From: JBMYTN01 sp049604415
GTDB taxonomy: Bacteria > Pseudomonadota > Alphaproteobacteria > Rhodospirillales > Rhodospirillaceae
Length of the DNA: 21,473 nucleotides
Direction: 5' to 3'
NCBI GenBank assembly: GCA_049604415.1
Contig: JBMYTN010000059.1
Location: 1 to 21,473, forward strand
The position numbers and the translations under genes are program-made. Every line of letters starts with the position of its first letter. The stretch's first letter is position 1. The notes under the pieces are model-generated. The model was not told the DNA's origin. It did no database searches and was given only the letters and a program-made list of their open reading frames with translations. This document shows, piece by piece, positions 6,099 through 12,857 of this stretch.

Positions 6099-7735
6099 GC
6101 ACTGGACAGGACGGCACCGCCGTTGATCTGATCGCGGGGCGTCTGGCCCGGGCCGGATGCCGCCATGCCTTTGGCATTCCCGGCGGTGAGGTGATCCATA
6201 TGATGGATGCCCTGCAACGCGCCGGGATCGACTTCACTTTGTGCAAACATGAGAATGGCGGTGGCTTCATGGCCGAGGGCACCCATCAGGCCACTGGCGC
6301 GCCAGGCATTCTGCTGGCGACCATCGGCCCTGGCCTCGCCAATGGGGTCAATGCCATTGTCAATGCGCATCAAGATCAGGTGCCTTTGGTGGTGCTGACC
6401 GGCTGCGTGGATGGCGCGGAAGCCGCGACCTACACCCACCAGGTCTTTGATCATTCCCAACTACTGCGCCCGGTGGTCAAGGACACGGTCACCGTGGCCG
6501 ATGGTGCGGTGGATGTGGCGGTGGACAAGGCCGTCAGCTTGGCCCTGTCCGACCCGATGGGGCCGGTGCATCTGGACATCCCGGTCAGCCTGGCCAATCG
6601 GGCCCAACCGGCCCCGCGCCGGGCTGACAGCCCTCTGCCCGGACCCGTGGTCCCAGGGCCAGGGCCGTGGCTGGAGGCCGCCCGGGCCAAACTGGCCGCC
6701 GCCCAACGCCCGCTGCTGGTGGCGGGCATGGGGGCGCTGCATCATGGGGCCGGGGCGGAGATCCTGCGGGTCTGCGAAACCTATTCCATGCCGCTGATCA
6801 CCACCTATAAGGCCAAGGGTCTGATCCCGGAAACCCATCCCCTCTGCCTGGGAGGCCATGGCCTGTCGCCGAAATCCGATGCCCTCTTGCTGCCCTTGTT
6901 CGCGGAGGCCGATCTGATCCTCGCGGTCGGCTATGACCCCATCGAGATGCGCACCGGCTGGCGCGATCCATGGGATCCGGACAAGGTCATCGAGCTGGCC
7001 CATTGCCCGCCGCGCCATGGCATGCATGGGGCCGCACTCAGCACGGTCTGCGACGGGATCGCCGGATTGCGGGTGGTCACAGACGGCGTGGCCCCGGCGG
7101 CACAGCCCTGGCCCTGTGGCCGCCCTGCCGAGGTCCGGGCCGCCTTGCGCGCGGTGTTCGCCGATAGCCTGGTTGCAGAGCCGGATCAGCCCTGGGGGCC
7201 GCGTGCCGCCTTTGCTGCCGCCCGCCGAGGGGCACCCGACACTGCGGTGATCACGGCGGATAGTGGCGCGCATCGGATCTTGCTGAGCCAGATGTGGGAT
7301 TGCCCGACGCCCCGGACTTTGCTGCAAAGCTCGGCGCTGTGCACCATGGGCTGCGCTCTGCCTTTGGCCATCGGCCAGAAGCTGGCGGCTCCGGACGTCC
7401 CGGTGCTGGCCTTTATGGGCGACGCTGGGCTGGAGATGATCCTGGGCGAGCTGGCCACTTTGCGTGATTTGCGGCTGCCGGTCGGCGTCGTGGTGGTGGT
7501 TGATGAGAGTCTGGCCCTGATCGAGCTGAAACAGCGCCGCTCGGGCCTCGGCAATCTGGGCGTCGATTTCCCGCCGACGGACTTTGTCAAACTGGCCGAG
7601 GCGATGGGCGGGGTTGGTGTTCTGGTCAAGGATGCGGAAACCATGGCCGCTGAATGCGCTGCGCTCCATGACCGGGAGACCTTTACCCTGTTGGCCTGCC
7701 AAGTCCCGCGCAAGGCCTATGACGGCCTAATATAA
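6095..7735 (+). CDS. Thiamine-diphosphate-binding enzyme of the acetolactate synthase/2-oxoacid decarboxylase superfamily
   Basis: The 546-residue protein has the three-domain layout of this superfamily. The N-terminal pyrimidine-binding domain carries the catalytic Glu53 in K-H-E-N-G-G-G and the F-G-I-P-G-G-E-V motif. A central Rossmann-like domain follows, then a C-terminal diphosphate-binding domain with G-D-A-G at 442-445. The usual double Asn that ends the GDG motif is replaced by Asp470-Glu471, which could alter metal or cofactor binding. Its ATG overlaps the stop of the DUF442 gene. The reaction is probably decarboxylation or carboligation of a 2-oxo acid, but the substrate is unknown. 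It is not clearly IlvB, Xsc or oxalyl-CoA decarboxylase. Next to a DadA-like enzyme, the 2-oxo product of that enzyme is a reasonable candidate substrate (inference). Confidence 0.88.
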   Translation: MSTGQDGTAVDLIAGRLARAGCRHAFGIPGGEVIHMMDALQRAGIDFTLCKHENGGGFMAEGTHQATGAPGILLATIGPGLANGVNAIVNAHQDQVPLVVLTGCVDGAEAATYTHQVFDHSQLLRPVVKDTVTVADGAVDVAVDKAVSLALSDPMGPVHLDIPVSLANRAQPAPRRADSPLPGPVVPGPGPWLEAARAKLAAAQRPLLVAGMGALHHGAGAEILRVCETYSMPLITTYKAKGLIPETHPLCLGGHGLSPKSDALLLPLFAEADLILAVGYDPIEMRTGWRDPWDPDKVIELAHCPPRHGMHGAALSTVCDGIAGLRVVTDGVAPAAQPWPCGRPAEVRAALRAVFADSLVAEPDQPWGPRAAFAAARRGAPDTAVITADSGAHRILLSQMWDCPTPRTLLQSSALCTMGCALPLAIGQKLAAPDVPVLAFMGDAGLEMILGELATLRDLRLPVGVVVVVDESLALIELKQRRSGLGNLGVDFPPTDFVKLAEAMGGVGVLVKDAETMAAECAALHDRETFTLLACQVPRKAYDGLI

Positions 7736-7752
7736 TTTTGAGACCATAAAGA

Positions 7753-7804
7753 AAACCGGCCCAGAGGGTCCGCCTAACTGTTCGGCGTGGCTCTGGGCCG
7801 GTTT
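7753..7804. terminator. Bidirectional terminator between the ThDP gene and the knottin-like gene
   Basis: A perfect 14-bp stem (7753-7766 with 7791-7804; left arm AAACCGGCCCAGAG) encloses a 24-nt loop containing a small inner stem (CGCC 7771-7774 with GGCG 7784-7787). The minus-strand side is followed by TTTTCTTT, so termination should be best for the minus-strand gene at 7835. The stem also closes the plus-strand unit ending at 7735. Confidence 0.85.
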
Positions 7805-7834
7805 GATCAGATATATGGGTAGGTTAGATCCGGT

Positions 7835-8125
7835 TTACTGGCAAATCCCCGGCGGTGAGACGCAGGTGCCATTGCAGCATTCTGAGTCCTTATTGCAGTT
7901 ATAGCCGGAGTCCAGGCAGGAGCCGTTTAGGGTTTCCGGCATGGACATGGGATTGCTGGTGGTTTTGGTGGCCTCGGTCATGAAGGCCTCCAGATCCGTT
8001 AGTTCCACCATGGAAGAACCGATGGCTTGATCCACCGCAGCCGAACCGGCAGCGGCGTCAGGGGCATGGGTCATCAGGGCAAAGCCGCCAAGGGCGAGGG
8101 CAAACACAAAAAGCAAAACCTTCAT
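7835..8125 (-). CDS. Small secreted six-cysteine protein with a knottin-like C-terminus
   Basis: The protein has 96 residues from the ATG at 8125, with AGGAGG eight bases upstream; an upstream TTG at 8143 overlaps that site and is rejected. Residues 1-26 form a Sec signal peptide with an A-A-A cleavage site. A linker rich in Ser, Thr, Glu and Met (about 27-69) follows. The last 27 residues hold all six cysteines at 70, 77, 83, 84, 88 and 95, spaced CX6CX5CCX3CX6C. That pattern, with C-N-G-T-C after the adjacent cysteines and P-P-G before the last, matches the inhibitor cystine knot of small disulfide peptides such as spider toxins. Knottins are rare in bacteria. Function could be a toxin, an inhibitor or an adhesive or signalling peptide; none can be chosen. 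It is a single gene, closed by the terminator at 7753-7804. Confidence 0.8.
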   Translation of the reverse strand: MKVLLFVFALALGGFALMTHAPDAAAGSAAVDQAIGSSMVELTDLEAFMTEATKTTSNPMSMPETLNGSCLDSGYNCNKDSECCNGTCVSPPGICQ

Positions 8126-8290
8126 CGAAATGTCCTCCTGCAATGGTCAAGAAAAGCGAAAAAACGATAGAACGGATCGATTGCGAGATAAAGGGGAAGC
8201 TCAGCGCCGCAGTTGGGTTTTTTGGCTTGTTTGAAACCTTTTCGAGAGGGTGGCGGATCGAGTCACGCCAGGAGGTAAAACCCCTAAATT

Positions 8291-8323
8291 AGAGCCCTGT
8301 CCGATCAAATAGGATCGATTCTG
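8291..8323. repeat. Left terminal inverted repeat of the MITE-like element
   Basis: This is the imperfect inverted partner of 8533-8564. The sequence AGAGCCCT at the tip is shared exactly by both ends. Confidence 0.7.
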
Positions 8324-8532
8324 TTTCTCGATTGGGTTGTGCGATCCAGTGGTCAGTCGGTCGCGGAGCGATGCCAAAGCATCGGTCAAGACCGAATTGC
8401 CGCTGGGCGCCCCCCAATCGGAAACCCTGCGGGACGGGTGTATTTGCGCCAACTCCTGCGCATAAGTCCTTGTCCGTATCTACGGATATGGCCTGCGGAC
8501 TTCCGCTTGATCTTGTCACAAATGCACTCCGT

Positions 8533-8564
8533 CAGAATGATTCTATTTGATCGGATAGGGCTCT
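8533..8564. repeat. Right terminal inverted repeat of the MITE-like element
   Basis: This is the imperfect inverted partner of 8291-8323. It is also repeated, in direct orientation, at 179-210 beside the cytochrome stop codon. Confidence 0.7.
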
Positions 8565-8611
8565 CGTATCCGACCGGAAGGGCTGGTCACCGAGTTTTGT
8601 TGCGCAGCAAA

Positions 8612-8641
8612 AAAGCCCGGCAGGGGGTCCTGCCGGGCTTT
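8612..8641 (-). terminator. Intrinsic terminator of the pccB-pccA operon
   Basis: A perfect 13-bp GC-rich stem (8612-8624 with 8629-8641; left arm AAAGCCCGGCAGG) closes a 4-nt loop. On the minus strand it is followed by a T-run (complement of the A-run 8609-8614). It lies 43 bp after the pccA stop codon. The plus-strand side has only a weak CTCTTT tail. Confidence 0.9.
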
Positions 8642-8684
8642 CTCTTTGATGCGTCACGCCATGCTATGCACGGCTGTTGCGACC

Positions 8685-10709
8685 CTAGTCGACCACGAAG
8701 CCGAGGATCTTTTGGTCGACCTGCAGGCTGGAGCCCGGCTCGGCGAATAGCTCGGCAATCACTCCGTCGCGCTCGGCGCGCAGGATGTTTTCCATCTTCA
8801 TGGCTTCGACGGTTGCCAGCGGCTCGCCCGCTTTGACCTCTTGTCCGGCTTCGACCGCCAGCGAGACCAACAGGCCCGGCATGGGCGAAAGCAGGAAGGC
8901 GGAGGTATCGGGCGGCTCCTTCACCGGCATGATGTCGATGCAGGCCGAGGCCTGAGCGGACACCACCAGGGCCTTGGCTTGGCTGCCGCCATGGAACAGG
9001 CGATAGCCAATGCCCTCCGGGTCGACCTGGATCACTTTATAGACGCCGTCGATTTCCGCCTTCAGCAGCGGCTCGCCAAATTTCCAGGAGGACGCAATGG
9101 TGTGGGTCGCATCCCCCAGATGGACCGCATAGGTGTGCACGCCATGGGTCAGGCTTAGGGGGCGGATGCGAATGTCAAAGGTCCGATCCTCACCCCGGCC
9201 TTCGCCCAGACGCACGGTCCAGTGATCGAGAACCTTTTTCTCATAGCCGCTGATCTGGCCGGAAATCTTGGCCTCCCGGTCGACCCGGCGCTGATGCAGG
9301 AAGGCGGCCGCGCAAACCAAGGCGGTCGGATCTTCCGGCGGCAGGTCTTCGACATTGAAGCCGTCGGGATATTCCTCGGCGATGAAATTGGTGGTCAGGC
9401 GGGCCTCTTTGAACCGATCCTTGGCCAGCAAGGAGGCCAGGAACGGGATATTGTGGGAGACACCCCGGATGTAATAGGCATCCAGCGCGGCCTGCATTTT
9501 GGTGATGGCATCATCGCGGTCGGTGCCATGGGTGATCAGCTTGGCGATCATCGGATCGTAATACATACTGATCTCGCCGCCATCGACCACGCCGGTGTCG
9601 ACCCGCACGCCATTGTCGGCGGTTTCTTCCGGGGCCAGCAAACGGGTCAGACGGCCAATGGAGGGCAGGAAGTTCCGATAGGGATCTTCCGCATAGACCC
9701 GGCATTCCAGGGACCAGCCATCAATGGTCAGGTCTTCTTGCTTGATGGTCAGCTTTTCCCCAGCGGCGACCCGGATCATCCACTCCACCAGATCCAGTCC
9801 GGTGATCATCTCGGTCACCGGATGCTCCACTTGCAGGCGGGTGTTCATTTCCAGGAAGTAGAAATTCCGGTCCGCATCGACGATGAACTCCACCGTGCCA
9901 GCACTTTTATAGTCCACGGCCTTGGCCAGGGCGACGGCCTGCTCGCCCATATTCTTCCGGACCTCCGGGGTCAGGAACGGGCTCGGGGCTTCTTCGATCA
10001 CCTTCTGGTGGCGGCGCTGGATCGAGCATTCCCGCTCATGGACATAAAGGCAGTTTTCGCCGTCGGACAGCACCTGGATTTCAATATGGCGCGGCTGTTC
10101 GATGAATTTTTCCACGAACACCCGATCATCGGCGAAGGAGGATTTGGCTTCATTGGTCGCCGAGATAAAGCCTTCGCGGCATTCCTCGGCATTGCGGGCG
10201 ATCCGCATGCCCTTGCCGCCCCCGCCGGCAGAGGCTTTGACCATCACCGGGAAGCCGATGTCCTCAGCGATCTTGACCGCTTCTTCGGCATCCTTGATCA
10301 CGCCCATATAGCCCGGGACCGTGTTGACGCCTGCGCCGCTGGCCAGCTTTTTGGACTCGATCTTATCGCCCATGGCCTCGATCGCCAGGGTGCCCGGGCC
10401 GATGAAGGCGATGCCCGCATCATCCAGGGCCTTTTGGAAGTTTTTGTTTTCCGACAGAAAGCCATAGCCCGGATGGACCGCTTGAGCGCCAGTGGTCTTG
10501 CAGGCCTCGAGGATCTTGTCGATCAGCAGATAGGACTCGGCAGAGGGGGACGGACCGATATGCACGGCCTCATCAGCCATGGAGACGGCCAGGGAGTCCC
10601 GGTCGGCGTCGGAGTAAACCTGCACGGTCTTGATGCCCATGCGTTGGGCGGTCTTGATGACCCGGCAGGCGATTTCGCCACGGTTGGCGATCAGAATTTT
10701 ATCAAACAT
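8685..10709 (-). CDS. pccA: Propionyl-CoA (acyl-CoA) carboxylase alpha subunit: biotin carboxylase plus biotin carrier
   Basis: The protein has 674 residues from the ATG at 10709; a GTG four codons upstream is possible. The start M-F-D-K-I-L-I-A-N-R-G-E-I-A is the canonical biotin carboxylase N-terminus. A Gly-rich ATP-grasp loop (S-A-G-G-G-G-K-G-M) and the E-M-N-T-R-L-Q-V-E-H catalytic block are present. A linker domain follows, and the C-terminal biotinyl domain has E-A-M-K-M-E-N with biotin attached at about Lys638. This length and single-chain BC-BCCP layout fit PccA. The enzyme carboxylates biotin using ATP and bicarbonate and works with PccB to make methylmalonyl-CoA from propionyl-CoA in the cytoplasm. 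It lies 83 bp after pccB and is closed by the terminator at 8612. Specificity for acetyl-CoA or another acyl-CoA cannot be excluded by reading. Confidence 0.95.
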   Translation of the reverse strand: MFDKILIANRGEIACRVIKTAQRMGIKTVQVYSDADRDSLAVSMADEAVHIGPSPSAESYLLIDKILEACKTTGAQAVHPGYGFLSENKNFQKALDDAGIAFIGPGTLAIEAMGDKIESKKLASGAGVNTVPGYMGVIKDAEEAVKIAEDIGFPVMVKASAGGGGKGMRIARNAEECREGFISATNEAKSSFADDRVFVEKFIEQPRHIEIQVLSDGENCLYVHERECSIQRRHQKVIEEAPSPFLTPEVRKNMGEQAVALAKAVDYKSAGTVEFIVDADRNFYFLEMNTRLQVEHPVTEMITGLDLVEWMIRVAAGEKLTIKQEDLTIDGWSLECRVYAEDPYRNFLPSIGRLTRLLAPEETADNGVRVDTGVVDGGEISMYYDPMIAKLITHGTDRDDAITKMQAALDAYYIRGVSHNIPFLASLLAKDRFKEARLTTNFIAEEYPDGFNVEDLPPEDPTALVCAAAFLHQRRVDREAKISGQISGYEKKVLDHWTVRLGEGRGEDRTFDIRIRPLSLTHGVHTYAVHLGDATHTIASSWKFGEPLLKAEIDGVYKVIQVDPEGIGYRLFHGGSQAKALVVSAQASACIDIMPVKEPPDTSAFLLSPMPGLLVSLAVEAGQEVKAGEPLATVEAMKMENILRAERDGVIAELFAEPGSSLQVDQKILGFVVD

Positions 10710-10792
10710 TCTCGTCGTCACTCACTTCATCAGAAGGGTGGGGTCGCAAAGGCGGGCGCGGGACCGCATCACAGGGTCCGGCGGCCCAGGTC

Positions 10793-12325
10793 TTAAAGCG
10801 GGATATTGCCGTGCTTGCGCCAGGGGTTCTGGACGTCCTTGTTGCGCAGGCGGGACAGGGACAGGCAGACCCGGCGGCGGGTGCCATGGGGCAGGATCAC
10901 CTCGTCAATGAAGCCCCGCGACCCGGCGACAAAGGGATTGGCGAACAGCTTGCGATAGTTCTCGGTATGCTCGGCGATCTTTTCCTCATCGCCCAGATCC
11001 TGGCGGAAGATAATTTCCACCGCGCCCTTCGGTCCCATCACTGCGATTTCGGCGGTCGGCCAAGCATAGTTCACATCACCGCGCAAATGCTTCGAGGCCA
11101 TCACGTCATAGGCCCCGCCATAGGCTTTGCGGGTGATGACCGTGACCTTGGGCACCGTTGCTTCGGTATAGGCATAGAGCAGTTTGGCGCCATGTTTGAT
11201 GATGCCGCCATATTCCTGGGCAGTGCCGGGCAGGAAGCCGGGCACGTCAACAAAGGTCACCAGCGGAATGTTGAAGGCATCACAGAAGCGAACAAAGCGG
11301 GCCGCCTTGCGAGAGCTGTCAATGTCCAGGCAACCCGCCAGCACCATGGGCTGGTTGGCGACGATGCCGACCGAATGACCGCCCATGCGGGCGAAGCCGG
11401 TCAGGATATTGCCAGCGAAATTGGTGCCGACTTCAAAGAAATCGCCCTCATCGACCACCTTCAGGATCAGCTCGCGCATGTCATAGGGCTGGTTCGGATT
11501 GTCCGGGATTAGGGTGTCCAGCGACATGTCATAGCGGTCTTCCGGATCTTCGCAGGGGCGCACCGGCGGCTTTTCTTTGTTCGACAGCGGCAGGAAGTCC
11601 ATGAAGCGGCGCAGTTGCAGCAGCGCATCCACATCATTGTTGAAGGACAGGTCGGCCACGCCGGATTTGCTGGTGTGGGTCGAGGCCCCGCCCAGTTCCT
11701 CGGCGGTCACCACCTCTTGGGTCACGGTCTTCACCACATCGGGGCCGGTGACGAACATGTAGGAGCTGTCTTCGACCATGAAGATGAAGTCGGTCATGGC
11801 CGGGGAGTAAACCGCGCCCCCAGCGCAGGGGCCCATGATCATGGAGATTTGCGGAATGACGCCCGAGCCCATCACATTGCGGACAAACACATCGGCATAA
11901 CCGGCCAGGCTGTCCACGCCTTCCTGGATCCGCGCCCCGCCGCTGTCATTCAGGCCGATGACCGGCGCGCCAACCTGCAGCGCCTTGTCCATCACCTTGG
12001 CGATCTTATCGGCATGGGTTTGCGACAAAGAGCCGCCAAGAACCGTGAAGTCCTGGGAGAACACATAGACCAGCCGCCCATTGATGGTGCCCGCCCCGAT
12101 CACAACACCGTCGCCGGGGACCTTGTTCTTTTCCATGCCGAAATCGGTGCAGCGATGTTCGACGAACATGTCCCATTCTTCGAAGGAGCCCTGATCGAGC
12201 AGCAGATCGATCCGTTCCCGGGCGGTCAGCTTGCCCTTTGCATGTTGCGCATCGGTCCGCTTTTGGCCGCCGCCGGCCCGGGCCGCTGCCCGCTTCTCCT
12301 CCACCTGGCGGATAATGTCCTGCAT
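10793..12325 (-). CDS. pccB: Propionyl-CoA (acyl-CoA) carboxylase beta subunit (carboxyltransferase)
   Basis: The protein has 510 residues from the ATG at 12325 (M-Q-D-I-I), matching the usual PccB length. The open frame runs 99 codons further upstream, but that stretch has no family similarity and covers the likely leader and promoter, so it is not counted as coding. Crotonase-fold carboxyltransferase motifs are visible: N-D-S-G-G-A-R-I-Q-E-G-V in the N-half, then G-P-C-A-G-G-A-V-Y-S-P-A, and in the C-half D-V-P-G-F-L-P-G-T-A-Q-E. It transfers the carboxyl group from carboxybiotin on PccA to propionyl-CoA. AGGAAG lies about 13 bases upstream of the ATG, which is rather far. It is the first gene of the pccB-pccA operon, and a candidate promoter with palindrome lies about 250 bp upstream. 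Confidence 0.95.
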   Translation of the reverse strand: MQDIIRQVEEKRAAARAGGGQKRTDAQHAKGKLTARERIDLLLDQGSFEEWDMFVEHRCTDFGMEKNKVPGDGVVIGAGTINGRLVYVFSQDFTVLGGSLSQTHADKIAKVMDKALQVGAPVIGLNDSGGARIQEGVDSLAGYADVFVRNVMGSGVIPQISMIMGPCAGGAVYSPAMTDFIFMVEDSSYMFVTGPDVVKTVTQEVVTAEELGGASTHTSKSGVADLSFNNDVDALLQLRRFMDFLPLSNKEKPPVRPCEDPEDRYDMSLDTLIPDNPNQPYDMRELILKVVDEGDFFEVGTNFAGNILTGFARMGGHSVGIVANQPMVLAGCLDIDSSRKAARFVRFCDAFNIPLVTFVDVPGFLPGTAQEYGGIIKHGAKLLYAYTEATVPKVTVITRKAYGGAYDVMASKHLRGDVNYAWPTAEIAVMGPKGAVEIIFRQDLGDEEKIAEHTENYRKLFANPFVAGSRGFIDEVILPHGTRRRVCLSLSRLRNKDVQNPWRKHGNIPL

Positions 12326-12569
12326 ACGGAGTGTTCCACTTCCTAAATTGCTTGTTGACCCCTCCCCATGCTCCTCCCGCGTTATGGGGCAGGAGCATGG
12401 CCCGTTCCGATCCACGCTGATCTGAAACCGGGCTGGTCTGGGCTCTGCAACATTTGCGCGAATCCCTGGCGGGCGTTCAAAGGCACCGCCTTGTGTCGAC
12501 CAGCCCAACCCTTCAGACAGAGCTGCGGGTCCGTGATCCGGACCCGGCAAAGCCCCAAAAGCGTTGGAT
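12326..12569 (-). promoter_or_regulatory. Long, structured 5' leader of pccB
   Basis: The roughly 244-nt stretch between the inferred transcription start (about 12569) and the pccB ATG can form several stems. CCATGCTCCT 12366-12375 pairs with 12391-12400, a perfect 10 bp. GGGCTGGTC 12430-12438 pairs with 12498-12506 (9 bp). GGGTCC 12527-12532 pairs with 12540-12545. No known riboswitch consensus was recognised. The open frame across it looks non-coding. Confidence 0.45.
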
Positions 12570-12575
12570 GGCGGG

Positions 12576-12605
12576 AGTATAGACATACCCGTACGGGTAT
12601 TCCAA
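12576..12605 (-). promoter_or_regulatory. Candidate sigma-70-type promoter for pccB
   Basis: On the minus strand, TTGGAA (plus 12600-12605) and TATACT (plus 12576-12581) are separated by 18 bp. The spacer carries the palindrome at 12585-12600, which overlaps the -35 element by one base. The predicted start is near 12569. It was found by eye and not tested. Confidence 0.55.
12585..12600. promoter_or_regulatory. Perfect 16-bp palindrome in the pccB promoter spacer (candidate operator)
   Basis: ATACCCGTACGGGTAT is a perfect palindrome positioned between the -35 and -10 elements. Its place suits a repressor, or a spacer-distorting activator of the MerR type. The A-T-A-C-C-C...G-G-G-T-A-T form also recalls CsoR-family operators. 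The regulator is not in the window. Confidence 0.55.
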
Positions 12606-12758
12606 GCCTCCTCGCGGATCATCCTGAAGTCAGCAAAATCGCGGAAAACTTAAGCCGACTCGGGGCCAATTTCGCCATTACGGCTCCAGCTTCCCCAAGG
12701 GAATGCACTTTAAAGATGTATTCAAATGGCTAAAATTTAGGCAGCAAAAAAAGCAAAA

Positions 12759-12780
12759 GGGCCGGGAAAATTCCCGACCC
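12759..12780 (-). terminator. Intrinsic terminator downstream of the mlaA-like gene
   Basis: A 9-bp stem (12759-12767 with 12772-12780, one G-U wobble on the minus strand) closes a 4-nt loop. On the minus strand it is followed by TTTTGCTTTTTTT. It lies 77 bp beyond the mlaA-like stop codon. Between it and the pccB promoter (12606-12758) nothing else is recognised. Confidence 0.85.
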
Positions 12781-12857
12781 TGCCATACTCATTCAATTTT
12801 TTACACGGATTCGGTCGTTGATTTAAAAGACCTTTTTATCCGCTGCCCGGGATGGGA

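Larger units (their letters stand above)
8291..8564. mobile_element. MITE-like element, copy 2, with terminal inverted repeats
   Basis: The 274-bp element starts AGAGCCCTGTCCGATCAAAT at 8291 and ends with the reverse complement of nearly the same sequence. Left arm 8291-8323 and right arm 8533-8564 differ by two substitutions and one indel over about 32 bp. Interior bases 8458-8512, together with the right end 8515-8564, recur at 1-55 and 161-210. No ORF inside resembles a transposase, so it would need an enzyme supplied elsewhere. No clear target-site duplication was found by eye. Apart from this element, the 559-bp gap 8126-8684 holds only the knottin-gene upstream region and the terminator at 8612. 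Confidence 0.7.

Noticed and set aside
6095..7735. Naming the ThDP enzyme as Xsc (sulfoacetaldehyde acetyltransferase) and the DadA-like protein as taurine dehydrogenase
   Set aside because: The length and motifs do not specifically support Xsc, and the C-terminal block matches DadA; no taurine gene is nearby.
8289..8550. Short ORFs of 70-80 codons on both strands inside the MITE-like element
   Set aside because: No transposase motifs are visible, and the frames span terminal repeats without ribosome-binding sites, so they look like chance frames.
9222..10796. 524-codon plus-strand open frame opposite pccA
   Set aside because: It is a shadow of pccA, whose catalytic motifs are clear on the minus strand.
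12326..12569. Cobalamin riboswitch upstream of pccB
   Set aside because: The B12-box core was searched for by eye and not found; the structure may be something else or nothing.
12326..12622. 99-codon in-frame upstream extension of pccB
   Set aside because: It has no similarity to carboxyltransferases, overlaps the promoter and hairpins, and the start at 12325 gives the standard 510-residue length.
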